Positions 41,537 to 51,324 of a DNA stretch of 64,000 nt are shown piece by piece (the stretch's first letter is position 1; each line of letters starts with the position of its first letter). The position numbers and the translations under genes were made by a program. The stretch is from Otis tarda (taxonomy: Eukaryota; Chordata; Aves; Otidiformes; Otididae). Location: contig CM048552.1 in assembly GCA_026413225.1 (NCBI GenBank), positions 168,714,053 to 168,778,052 on the forward strand, in the 5' to 3' direction. A model generated the notes under the pieces. The model searched no databases and was not told the DNA's origin. It saw nothing but the letters and a program-made list of their open reading frames with translations.

Positions 41537-41541
41537 TTGTG
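41537..41541. repeat. Target-site duplication, left copy (TTGTG)
   Basis: TTGTG precedes the LTR and is repeated exactly at 42684-42688. Confidence 0.85.
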
Positions 41542-41725
41542 TGTCGTAGTTCAGCCCTGATCAGGACCAGACTACGCAGTCTCTCTCTCACTCCCCCCAC
41601 CCTCCGAGAGAAACAGGGAGAGAAAATATAAGGAAAAACGGCTCGAGGTTTGAGATAAGGACAGGGAGAAATCCTTAAAGTTACCGTCACGGGCAAAACA
41701 GACTCGACTTGGGGAAAACTATTCA

Positions 41726-41731
41726 TTTATT
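41726..41731 (-). promoter_or_regulatory. Polyadenylation signal of the LTR
   Basis: AATAAA on the minus strand, about 185 bp before the LTR's downstream end. The position matches that in the sister LTR. Confidence 0.6.
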
Positions 41732-41936
41732 ACTACAAACAGCAGGATAATGAGACAGGGAACAAGATAACCTCCATCCACCCCTCCCTCTTCCCAAGCT
41801 TAACTTTATCTCTACTACCTTCCCCCCGAGCGGCACAGGGGGAAGAGGGAATGGGGGTTGCAGTCAGTTCATCATATGTTGTTTCACGCCGCTGCTTCAT
41901 GGTCGGGGGAAGAACTCCTCACATTCCTCCCCTGCT

Positions 41937-42215
41937 CCATCGTGGGGTCCCTCCCACGGGCCACAGTCCTTCGTGGAACTGCTCCGGCATGGGTCATCTC
42001 TTCCACGGAGTACAGTCTCTCCAGAACAGCTGTCCCAGCGGGCCCTCCACGGGCCACAGCTGCCTTCAGGCATCCACCTCCCCCGGTACGGGGTCCTTCA
42101 CGGGCTCCAAGTGGATCTCTGCTCCTCCGTGGACCTCCATGGGCTGCAGGGGGACAACCTGCTCCACCATGGTCGTCACCACAGGCTGCAGGGGAATCTT
42201 GGCCAGGAGCCGCAT
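41937..42215 (-). repeat. GC-rich array of related short units in the LTR
   Basis: Imperfect units with alternating motifs such as CCACGGGCCACAG, CTGCTCC and CCATGGGCTGCAGGGG, rich in CpG. It corresponds to the arrays at 6636-7045 and 45105-45375. Confidence 0.7.
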
Positions 42216-42502
42216 TACTCCTCCCCTCCTTTCTGAACTGACCTTGGCGTCTGCAGCCGTTCCTCACTCACAACAGGGTGGTAGATGTCTCTCAGGATCT
42301 TTTTACATCTTATTCACTTCTCATCTCCTCTCCACTTCTTGCAGCCGGGCCGGGCCGAGTCGGGCCCAGTCGGCCGCCTGGCAAGAGGCCAGAGGGTGAG
42401 GCTGCAAGGCCCAGGAGGCCTGCGCCTCCCCCTCTGCGCCTCTGCCCCCGCTCAGCTTCTTCACATCTTCTCTTCTCTTTTTTTTTTCTCTGTTTTCCCC
42501 TT

Positions 42503-42510
42503 CTTAAATA
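42503..42510 (-). promoter_or_regulatory. TATA-like box of the LTR
   Basis: TATTTAAG on the minus strand (CTTAAATA on plus) lies about 175 bp inside the LTR's upstream end. It is conserved at the same place in the copy at 44612-45763. Confidence 0.5.
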
Positions 42511-42683
42511 CGTTATCGCAGAGGCGTTATCACGGGACATTCTGCTACCAATCGGCTCGACCTTGGCCAGCAGCAGGTCTGCCCTAGGCCTGGCCAAGCC
42601 CACTGAACAAAGGGGAGCGACTTCTAGCAGTTTCCTGCAGAAGCTACCACCTTAGGCCCCCCCTCACTAACAAAACCACGACA

Positions 42684-42688
42684 TTGTG
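42684..42688. repeat. Target-site duplication, right copy (TTGTG)
   Basis: Exact match to 41537-41541. Confidence 0.85.
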
Positions 42689-44606
42689 TTAATTTTATCA
42701 CCACTTTGCTCAATTATAACTCAGTGTATGTTCCATACTATTCCCTGGGAAAGCTGTCTGTGATTACATCGTTGTCTGGTGATCATGCACATAACAAAAA
42801 AGAATTGGAGACAATCAATTATTTGTTAATTTTTATTTTTTTAAATTCATCAGTAAAAGAGGAAAACACAAAAAATTTGTCTCTGAAAACTGAGATTTCA
42901 AATTTCCTATTTGTTAGGAGGAACACAAACTGTCATCACAATATTGGATTAAGGAGTGTAATTTGAATGAAATACAAGCTTCCATTTATGATATGCAAAA
43001 TATTAATTTTTCTCTTCCGCTTTTTATTTTTCTGTACTTCTGCTCCTCTTGAGCCTGTCCAAGGCCAATTGTTCACATTCCACAAAAGATAATTTTTGTA
43101 TTTTACAAACAGGAGATTTTTTTTGCCAGGGAAAAAAAAAAGTAAGTCACATGAAGGAAAACACTTATATTTTATCTGGCAATCTGAAAAATAAAATAGG
43201 TCCCAAATAATACATTTCTTTCTCTTTTTTCTCTCCATTCCCCCCCCAAAAAATGGAAAACTAAAAAAAGCCTTCTCTAGAATGTGTCTTTTGTCAAACT
43301 CATGTACATTTTAATAAAGGTTAATCTTAACTAATAAAATATAAAATGTATATATGACATGATAATGCCTTGCATAATATTTATTAAAGACAAGGTTCTC
43401 ATCAAAGCCTGATTATCTGCTTTACCAAACAAATCTGGAGTATATCACCATTTTCCTTCATTACTCTTCTAAAGGAACAAAATAAAAAAGTGGAATTCTC
43501 CAAAACCCAAAGTATTTGCTCTGCAGGACAATGCCTCCACACCCCCCTCCCCCCACACTCCCCCCACTCTGTATCAGCAGACCCCATTCTTGTCCTCGGA
43601 GTATTTTCTCCAAAGTTAGAAGAATGCAAGTCAGAACTCATTCTTGCACCTCTGATATAAAAAAGTTGTACTGGTTCTGTCAGTATAATACTGTGTCACT
43701 CCATCACCTCTACACAATGACTAACCAGAGTACTTTCTACATCTATTCTAGATCTCTGTGAACAGATAATGGTAATTATCACATTATCTTCCAGCATTTT
43801 AATGTCTTTTATCAAAGGAAAGTACAGAAGGTTAATATATCCATCTGCTTTTAACGTGTCTATACTCTTTTTCTCAGTGAAATGTCATTCCCAATTCATG
43901 GTTTGAGGCTTCTATGCAGAAAAAAAATAAGCTCAGTCAAAGCTCAAACATAATGGAGTAATCAGAAAGAAAAAAAAGCTAATAGTTAAATCCAAAGCCA
44001 CTTATTTTGTTCCCCTAAGCAATACTGCAGGCTCAGACGCATTAACCAAGGTTAAATCAAATAGTCATGATGTCTGTATGTTCAATTATGCATAGCCTGA
44101 GTCAGAGACTTATTCTGAGCCAATCTTCCACAAAGTTTTGCCAGTTTACACCTGTCAGAATCTGGCGATGTCTCAACCTAAATCTACCTAAATCTTTTTC
44201 TTCTATGCACAGCTGCAGATTGTGTCATGAAAAACCAGTACCTGTATGATATGGTGATCCAAAGATCAATTTTTTTTTTTTTAAATAGCTTGAATGTGAT
44301 TTTTATTTTCTCCTGTTTTACAGTTTAAATCTCTCTTTTGCAAGCCTTTAGTCCCCATATATTCTCATGTATCTGAAAAAGTGAGCTACTTTTCATGTTA
44401 CATCAGTAAGCACTGTTCAGGTCACTGTTGTTTGACAACAGACCCACCAGCACGGGTCTTGAGCGAATAGGCTCAGCTATGGAAATTACCATAGGAGTGC
44501 TTTTAGGTGGTTATCTATATGAGAAGTTGAAATAATAAATTTATTGAAAGCTTTTTATAGGAGTCTAAATTAATTCACCAAACTTGCAGACAGAAGTATA
44601 TTTTAT
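42689..44606. other. AT-rich spacer between the two divergent LTRs
   Basis: No retroviral coding sequence is present, which rules out a single provirus spanning both LTRs. There is a C-rich patch at about 43538-43570. A weak minus-strand exon-like segment at 43426-43468 has a strong acceptor (TTTATTTTGTTCCTTTAG) and a GTAAAG donor, with 14 codons open; it is not supported further. Confidence 0.6.
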
Positions 44607-44611
44607 CAGCT
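44607..44611. repeat. Target-site duplication, left copy (CAGCT)
   Basis: CAGCT precedes the LTR and is repeated exactly at 45764-45768. Confidence 0.85.
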
Positions 44612-44782
44612 TGTTCTGGTTTTGTTTAGTGAGCTGGGGCCTAAGGTGGTAGCTTCTGTAGGAAACCGCTGGAAGTCGCTCCCCTTTGTTCAGTGGACTC
44701 GGCCGGGCCTGGGGCGGACCTGCTGCTGACCAAGGCAGAGCCAATTGGTAGCAGAGGCTGTGATAACACCTCTCTGGTAATG

Positions 44783-44790
44783 TATTTAAG
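44783..44790 (+). promoter_or_regulatory. TATA-like box of the LTR
   Basis: TATTTAAG about 170 bp inside the LTR, at the same place as in its inverted sister. It is a candidate core promoter that would fire rightwards. Confidence 0.5.
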
Positions 44791-45104
44791 AAGGGGAAAA
44801 CAGAAAAAAAAAAAAGAGAAGATGTGAAGCAGCTGAGCTGGGGCAGAAAGGGGGAGGCACGAGCCTTGTGGGCCTTGCAGGCCGCAGCCTCTGGCCTCCC
44901 ACTGGCCAGCCGACTGGGCCTGACTTGGCCCGGCCTGACTGCAAGAAGTGGAAAGGAGATGAGATGTGAATAAGAGATGTAAAAAGATTCTGAGAGGCAT
45001 CTGCCAGCCTGTTGTGAAGAATTTTTCTTGCAAGAGGAACGGCTGCAGATGCCAAGGTCAGTTCAGAAGGAGGGGGAGGAGTGATGCGGCTCCTGGCCAA
45101 GATT

Positions 45105-45375
45105 CCCATGCAGCCTGTGGTGATGACCATGGTGGAGCAGGCTGTCCCCCTGCAGCCCATGGAGGTCCACGGAGGAGCAGAGATCCACCTGCAGCCTGTG
45201 AAGGACCCCATGTCAGGGCAGGCAGATTCCTGAAGGAGGCTGTGGCCCATGGAGGGCCCGCTGAGGCAACTGTTCAGGAGGGACTGCACCCCGTGGAAGA
45301 GATGACCCACGTCGGAGCAGTTTCATGAAGGACTGTTGCGCGTGGGAGGGACTCCATGCCAGAGCAGGGGAGGAA
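45105..45375 (+). repeat. GC-rich array of related short units in the LTR
   Basis: Imperfect units built on CCATGCAGCCTGTGG, CCCATGGAGG and GGAGGGACT-like motifs. Colinear with the arrays in the other two LTRs. Confidence 0.7.
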
Positions 45376-45575
45376 TGTGAGGAGTTCTTCCCCCGACGAT
45401 GAAGCAGCGGCATAAAACAACATGTAAAAACTGACCGTAACCCCCATTCCCTTCCCCGCCGCCCCCCGTGCCACTTGGGGGGGGGAAGGTAGTAGAGATA
45501 ATGTTAAGCTTGGGAAGAGGGAGGGGTGTGGAGAGGTTATCTTGTTCTCTGTCTCATTCTCTTGCTAGTTATAGT

Positions 45576-45581
45576 AATAAA
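45576..45581 (+). promoter_or_regulatory. Polyadenylation signal of the LTR
   Basis: AATAAA followed by ATAGTTTTCC, about 180 bp before the LTR end, matching the antisense copy. Confidence 0.6.
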
Positions 45582-45763
45582 TGAATAGTTTTCCTCAAGT
45601 CGAGTCTGTTTTGCCCGTGGCGGTAACTTTAAGGATTTCTCCCCATCCTTATCTCAAACCTCGAGCCATATTTCTTATATCGTCTCCCCCTATTCTCTTG
45701 GAGGGTGGGGGGAGTGAGAGAGAGACTGGATAGTCTGGTCCTGATTGGGGCTGAACTATGACA

Positions 45764-45768
45764 CAGCT
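45764..45768. repeat. Target-site duplication, right copy (CAGCT)
   Basis: Exact match to 44607-44611. Confidence 0.85.
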
Positions 45769-46573
45769 GAAGAACTGATAAAAATATCTATATTAAAATC
45801 ATTAGAAATTGTAATCATCCATTAGCTTTGGAAAAAAAAAATCTAAGTAGTGCTATTTGTCTTAAAAATAAGTAGATAATCTGGAGCAAAAGGAGTGTCA
45901 ATAATCTTTTTATTATTAAATGTTTGAAGGGAACACAATTATTGAAAGAATCCCAGTGTCTCAACTACCAACTTTCAGTCAGATGTTCAAATCTCAGCTT
46001 AAATCTAGAAATGATAATACAAGAGCTTGAATTGTAGTTTATATTGCTTATATTCTAAGGATATTATACAAATTTCACATATATCAACATGAAATAATGC
46101 CGTAATTACTCCTTTTAAAAAGATAGTACTCAAAATAAAGAATGTAAACTCTTTTCATGTGTTTATTTTTCTGCTTTTCTCTTGTTTCACAATTCCTAAC
46201 TGCATAAAAACCCCTGTGTTACAAAATTTTTAAAGGTCTTGTCAAAATATACCAAGTGTAAGTGTTCACTTTTTAATTACATGATATACCTAATTAGACA
46301 GTGGAAAACATGTTATTTCAATTTTTTGTTTATATATGCACATATGTTTCACTGACATGTAGTATCTATCCATTTATTCCCTTACTTTAAGTTATACATT
46401 CATATGAAACTATCCATTGGCTTTGCCATGTAGCAGGCAAATGATCACTTGAGCAGTTTCTTTAGCAAGGAAATATCCCTGATTAGTCTCAAGGATTAAT
46501 ATGCAAGATCGTATTTTATTTTCTCTGGTTGTGTCTCCTAAGAAAGTCTTGGCTGTTAATTTATAATTCTTTT
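45769..46573. other. AT-rich unique sequence, no gene seen
   Basis: About 800 bp with no recognisable repeat, frame or signal. Confidence 0.6.
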
Positions 46574-46815
46574 AGTTTAAAACCATTACCCTGTGTTCTT
46601 ATGCAACAGGCCCTGCTAAAACGTCTGTCCTCATCTTTCTTATAAGCTCCCTTTAAGTACTGAAAGGGTGCAATAACGTCTCCCCAGAGCCTTCTCCAGG
46701 CTAAACAGCCCCAACTCTCTCAACTTGTGTTTATAGGAGAGGTGCTCCAGCCCTGTGATAATGTTTGTGACCCTCCTCTGGACTCACTTCAGCAAGTCCC
46801 TGTCTTTCCTGTACC
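46574..46815 (-). mobile_element. CR1 LINE internal fragment near the 3' end
   Basis: On the plus strand the segment shows AAACCATTACCCTGTG, CAACAGGCCCTGCTAAAA and TCTTTCTTATAAGC. It continues with CCCTTTAAGTACTGAAAGG and the AATAACGTCTCCCCAGAGCC block, then CTCCAGGCTAAACAGCCCC and GACCCTCCTCTGGAC. This is the antisense of the CR1 ORF2 C-terminal coding region, truncated at both ends and frameshifted. Confidence 0.92.
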
Positions 46816-47492
46816 ATGTCCAGTGGAGAGAGAGAGAATGGGATAAGGGAAAAATTAATGTGTTTATTTACATAAGTGTTTATGGCCACATGAAGGAGAA
46901 TATTATATTTTTAAAAAGAATAATGGAACTGAAGATGCTGAGACCACAGAACCAGCAGAAGGGAAACAGAAGCAACATGCCCAACAGCTGAAGTGATGCA
47001 GAGCACAGGAGGACTGCAAGTGGAGTAGTATATCAAAGTGCCCTCTGTCTTCCAATAGAAAAGTCAAATCCAGCATTCAGTCCCTCTTCTTGTCTTCTCA
47101 GTGCTATTTTCAGAATTTGCACTGGTTTTGTGTGAGGCCTCGAGCCTATTAATATTTCTGTATTATACTATCTTCATCTGGCTGATGTATATAATATGTC
47201 TTTTCCTCTTGATGTTGGCTGTCTTAGCTATGTAAGTCACATAAAATAATTTGATTTTTGATTGAAACATGTAGTTATTTTATTAAGGCAGAATTCCCTC
47301 AGTGCTACTCTATTATCTTCAGCTGCAACTAAATGTATTTCATCTTTCTACTCTTATAAATAAGTGTATTTTCCTGAGAATTTCATGTTTCTGTTCTTTT
47401 TGAATAATGACAGACTCCACTAAGTGCATCTGCAGTCATGATTTAAAAAAAATGAAAATGTTCAGCCGCTGCAACTGCATATGGCTTCTCAC

Positions 47493-47546
47493 CTGCAGGT
47501 TCTCTTGACTAGTAACGTTGTCACTGTGCAGATTATAAGGAATCAT
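47493..47546 (-). other. Possible short exon, minus strand, phase-compatible with 47780-47930
   Basis: On the minus strand, TTTGGTTTTCTTTTTCAG (strong acceptor) precedes 54 bp ending AACCTGCAG and then GTGAGAAGCC (strong donor). It is 18 whole codons, phase 0 to 0, encoding MIPYNLHSDNVTSQENLQ. It lies 233 bp downstream, in the minus sense, of the larger candidate, which ends in phase 0, so the two join without a frame break. That join is the main support. No protein family is recognised and no RNA evidence is available to me. Confidence 0.22.
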
Positions 47547-47779
47547 CTGAAAAAGAAAACCAAAGAACCAGAAAGAACCTTCTTTACTGTTTCAGGAAAA
47601 TTTTTCCAGTACCATAATTATTAGCAAAACTCTAGGACCTGTAGGCCAGCAGAATGTCTTAAACCTTGGGGTACTACTATGATTTCTATTCTAGGACAAA
47701 TACAATGACATTTAATTTCTGAGAAAATACAAATTAAAAAAAAGAAATAACTTAAGGTTTGCATAATCTTTGATAATAC

Positions 47780-47930
47780 CTCTTGGCTTTGCATTATGAT
47801 ATCTTGTGTCATCTCACCAATGTCATTCAGTTTCCCCAAGCTCTGCAGAAAAACATAGGTAATCAGAGGCTTTGGAGTACACTCAAGCCACAGAAGATCA
47901 AATTTCCTGGCCAAGTCACCCCCAATCAGT
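47780..47930 (-). other. Possible exon of an unidentified minus-strand gene
   Basis: On the minus strand, TTAAATGTTGCAG (acceptor with a poor pyrimidine tract) precedes 151 bp ending AGCCAAGAG followed by GTATTATC. One leading base plus 50 codons is open, and the protein is well mixed in composition (for example LARKFDLLWLECTPKPL and LNDIGEMTQDI). Past the donor the frame turns into hydrophobic AT-rich translation, as expected at an exon end. The segment is more GC-rich than its flanks. It joins in frame to 47493-47546. The preceding exon would have to end with two bases of a codon, which the 50954-50985 candidate would do. I cannot name the protein. Confidence 0.27.
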
Positions 47931-49544
47931 CTGCAACATTTAATATTTTAAGAACTTGATTAGTGCTACCAAATCAAAGGCAACTCTGCCCATAACACAA
48001 CTTAAAGACAACAGAAAAAAAAACCCCACAACATTTTTATAAAAGAAAATAAGACATTTATTCAGGATAATTTCATATACCCCTATTTTAATGTCATTCT
48101 TAGCAAACAAATGGCTACTATTATTAAAATAATCACATACATCTATTTATATCAGATAAAATAATTAGCACTCTCTTTTTTTTTTTTCTCTAGAAGTTGC
48201 CACTCCAATGAAGAGAAATAACAGAAGAGCTGGTGTCATAAAAGAGAACACTGAGGTGAAAAGTCTGACAACAAAATAGAAAAGTAAACTCCATGCTTGT
48301 TTGCTTCGGGAATGACAAGGTCTGGTTAGATTTTCTCATATAAGAATGCCATCACTTCTACTAATTCTTTTCTAAATGCGATACAGGTGGCATGTGGCAG
48401 AGGACTGGTAGGTGTAGGACCATAGCAAGGATGGAATGAGAATTGTGCCCAACGTGTTGTGCCTGCCTGTAAAAGTCATCAAATGGAGCAAAATGTGGGA
48501 ATTTGGGGACCACTATGGCGGCTGTGCTTGATTTTTCTCAGGAGAGAAGCCCTTGGCCTGGCTATCTTCAAGCTGACAAAGGGAGATCTGTTCCTTTTAC
48601 TGATACTCTGTCTTGGCCATCTTTCTGAGAAGGTATGTGGGAAAGCTGTCCAGGTAGTAGAACATCTCTGTTCAATCTTCCTGATGTGTCTGTCATGATG
48701 CAAAACACAAATTATTTTTGAGAAACGTGAGCACAGGCAGGATTTATCTTCAGATTATGCACTGTTACACACTGCCTATCATCAGAATGTCTTCAATGTA
48801 AAGTTGAGGCAATAGAAAGTGTGATTTGTGGGTCCCGCAAAACCAGTAGAGAAAGGAGAGTGTATAGATGTGTCAGTTAATTGATTTCAGCATGTTATTC
48901 AGAGGGTTATAGAGACACTGAGGAAGAAAATTGAAAGACTATACTAATGCTGATATGGGCTGAGTAAATAAGGATTAAATTCATATCCCATCCGTTGGTA
49001 ATCAACAGGAGAGGAAATACATTCTATCAATGTACTTAAATGAACTGAATGATTCCAACCAAATGAATCCAACACTCCAGTCTCTTAGGAGCTTCCACCC
49101 CTTACTCCACTTTCCCACTTCTCTGCTAGTTCATCATTTCCAGACTACTGTTCTACTTCAGCATCGAGTTTTGTCTCATGTCGTGAGTTCTGGCCCATTT
49201 CTAACAAGTATATGAAAGAAAGTTTGGTAGAATAAGGACAGCAGGCAATTTTGGTATAAATTAGAATCTTGAGCAATCAGCTGTAGAGTTCAGCTGTCAC
49301 TAAGTTCCATATCACAAACAAATCAAAACTATTACGTTGACAGATGCTGCCACAGACCCAGGCATGATACAGGTTTTGCTCAGTTCAGCAGTGTTTCCCA
49401 AGTGCACAGTAAATACCTGTAGCTGCACTCAGACCGTTCTGCTCTGCACCCCCATGCGCTGTTACCCTTTCTACACTGGCAGCAGATCCACATTGATTCA
49501 CATCAGCACCACCAGGCTGTAGTAAGGCAGTCAACCCTAATTTC

Positions 49545-49571
49545 TTTTTTTTTTTTTAAAAAAAAAAAAAA
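49545..49571. repeat. T13-A14 palindromic run
   Basis: Thirteen T followed directly by fourteen A, a perfect homopolymer palindrome able to fold on itself. No element end was recognised on either side. Confidence 0.8.
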
Positions 49572-49723
49572 GCTCTCTGCCTGTGGGGAACACAATGCAT
49601 TATCAAAGTCAGTGAAATTGAAATGGTTCTGGTTTGTCTTGGTTTTCCAACACAAACATTTTTGTGGGCAAAAATTGAAACAAGTTCTTGTCTGTCCCAC
49701 TGAAATGAGTACTCAAGTGGGTT

Positions 49724-49784
49724 AAACAACAACAATAAATGTAAACAATAATAATAAAAGTTGAACAATAATAATAATAAATGT
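49724..49784. repeat. AAT/AAC trinucleotide-rich run
   Basis: Interrupted runs of AACAACAATAA and AATAATAATAATAA type, a short degenerate microsatellite. Confidence 0.65.
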
Positions 49785-50953
49785 AAAGGAAAAGGAATTG
49801 TCTTTGTGTAATGACTTTGTATGCTAAAGTCATGTCTAATGTGTCTTATATGTATATGCTGAAAAAGGTATTCCATGAGATCACAGGAGGATCCCTTGCT
49901 GTGAACATCTTGCAACTTTTTTGGGGCCATGCTACCATCAGAAAAGTGGAAATGGTAAGAGAGAATACAGAAACACTGAGGGGAACCTGAAGAGGAATTA
50001 ATATTTTAAAAAGTTACAATGATCCAAAAATAACCATGAAAAATGGAAGATAACTCACAAGCATCAAAAATAACTGAGTTCTTATCTGTTTTCAACAGTA
50101 ATTAGACTGATCAACTTCTGAATTTTACCATTTAAGAAATGCGCCGAGACATTTTCATATGCCAGACTTAGATATTAGGAAAGCAATATCAGTCCTCTAA
50201 ATACAACAATGAAAAAGGTAGGGAATTTACATGTATATAATAACAGTATATGCTTTATGTGCACAAATAATCTATGGTAAAAGAGAGTAGTAGCAGCCTC
50301 TCAGGTCTATCTCACAGAAGAGCATCTGTATACAAAGGAGAAATTGCCTTTTCACTGAAATCAAAAGAAGTGAGGGAATCATTTTACTGTAAGAATCATT
50401 TGCTCCTTACTAAGAGAAGGGATGACAGGTTGTGTTTACTGACACATCCAAAACACTTTGACAAAAAATACATATTCCTTGATTTAGGAGTCTGCTTGTT
50501 CATAAATTGCTTTGAAGTTAAGATTTTTTGTGGTTTTACACTGATGTTTTTAAACAAGTAACTCTATCATAAGTGATAATCCAGCAAACTCAGACTGTTT
50601 CTGTTTGTTTGTTGATTTTTTTTAACGTTATAAATTAGGCTGAATATAATCCTGCTTTTGTATCATCAAATCTACATCAGACAGTCACAGATCTTAATGC
50701 AGCATTCAGTGCCACTGTTTGCACTGAGGATTACTGCTTTCAGCATCCTAGGACAAAACAATGATTGAATGGGATTTCTCTTTACATTTTAGTTTTTCTC
50801 TAGGGGAGGGTGACTACAGCCACTTGTGTTTAAAATTCTAAAACAGGCATCTAAAGTCAAGATAGAAGGGGAAAAGTGTTACATCATCTAACTGAATACC
50901 ATATATTTCCCTGCCCAAAAAAAAGTGTTTGTCTTTATCTACTGCACTCTTAC

Positions 50954-50985
50954 CTCTTATAGCAGCTGTCTTTTTGGCATTGTGC
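50954..50985 (-). other. Micro-exon-like segment beside the GAAAA tract
   Basis: On the minus strand, CTTTTTTCTTTATTACAG precedes only 32 bp ending ATAAGAG and then GTAAGAGTGC. Both sites are excellent matches. One open frame (AQCQKDSCYK plus two bases) would join in phase to 47780-47930. The pyrimidine tract of the acceptor runs into the antisense of the GAAAA microsatellite, so the good acceptor may be just a by-product of that repeat. Confidence 0.14.
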
Positions 50986-50994
50986 CTGTAATAA

Positions 50995-51216
50995 AGAAAA
51001 AAGACAGGGGAAAGAAGAACAGAAAGAAAGAAAGAAAGAAAGAGGGGAGAGAGAGCAAAAGATAAAAGAAAGAAGGAAAAGAAAATGAAAAAGAAAAAGA
51101 AAAAGGAAAAGAAAAAAGAAAAGAAAAAGAAAAAAGAAAAGAAAAGAAAAGAAAAGAAAAGAAAAGAAAAGAAAAGAAAAGAAAAGAAAAGAAAAGAAAA
51201 GAAAAGAAAAGAAAAG

Positions 51217-51247
<31 letters not shown>

Positions 51248-51324
51248 GGAAAAAAAAAAGAAAAGAAAAGAAAGACAAAAGAAAAATGACAAGAAGAATG
51301 AAAAAGAAAGAAATAGAGAATAAA
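50995..51324 (+). repeat. Long purine tract with (GAAAA)n core
   Basis: A nearly unbroken purine strand about 330 bp long starts with GAAA-type units, passes through mixed GAAAAA units and becomes a regular GAAAA pentanucleotide array at about 51136-51240 (about 21 units). It then decays again. It creates artefactual Lys/Arg/Glu frames on the plus strand and Phe/Leu/Ser frames on the minus strand, up to 169 codons. Confidence 0.95.

Larger units (their letters stand above)
41542..42683 (-). mobile_element. Solo LTR of an avian endogenous retrovirus
   Basis: A 1142-bp unit with perfect 5-bp terminal inverted repeats (TGTCG at 41542, CGACA at 42679-42683) and a perfect TTGTG duplication on both sides. 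Transcriptional sense is the minus strand: a TATA-like TATTTAAG at 42510-42503 and an AATAAA at 41731-41726, giving the U3-R-U5 order. A pyrimidine-rich stretch (about 42465-42500, plus strand) and the GC-rich array follow the same order as in the copy at 44612-45763. No coding region adjoins it. Open frames up to 182 codons inside it come from its GC-rich composition and recur, mutated, in the sister LTR, so they are not genes. The 5-bp duplication suggests an ERVL-like (class III) element. Confidence 0.93.
44612..45763 (+). mobile_element. Solo LTR of the same endogenous retrovirus family, opposite orientation
   Basis: A 1152-bp unit starting TGTTCTGGTTTTG and ending CTATGACA, bounded by a perfect CAGCT duplication. 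It is colinear with the inverted copy at 41542-42683: the GGCCTAAGGTGGTAGCTTCTG start, a TATA-like TATTTAAG at 44783-44790, a purine run, a GC-rich array and AATAAA at 45576-45581. The shared block GAGTCTGTTTTGCCCGTG follows, and then the end GGTCCTGATT..GCTGAACTA. The two LTRs have different target duplications, so they are independent insertions of closely related elements. The frames of 120-174 codons on both strands are shadows. Confidence 0.93.
46816..50994. other. AT-rich unique sequence with exon-like segments on both strands
   Basis: No named repeat was seen. Besides the listed minus-strand candidates there are two plus-strand segments with good splice consensus: 48194-48255 (TTTTTCTCTAG to CTGAG followed by GTGAAA, 20 codons open) and about 48542-48631 (TTTTTCTCAG to GAGAAG followed by GTATGT, 29 codons open, partly hydrophobic). 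Exon-like segments on both strands within 1 kb argue that at least some are chance. Confidence 0.45.

Noticed and set aside
41851-42399. 182-codon plus-strand frame and several overlapping frames of about 80-130 codons
   Set aside because: They lie wholly in the GC-rich part of a solo LTR, recur in damaged form in the sister LTR, and are Pro/Ser/Gly/Cys-rich through composition. They are shadows, not genes.
44641-45310. Frames of 120-174 codons on both strands
   Set aside because: These are the same LTR sequence in the opposite orientation; no domain is present.
41542-45763. A single provirus with two LTRs
   Set aside because: The LTRs point in opposite directions, have different target duplications, and the spacer holds no retroviral genes.
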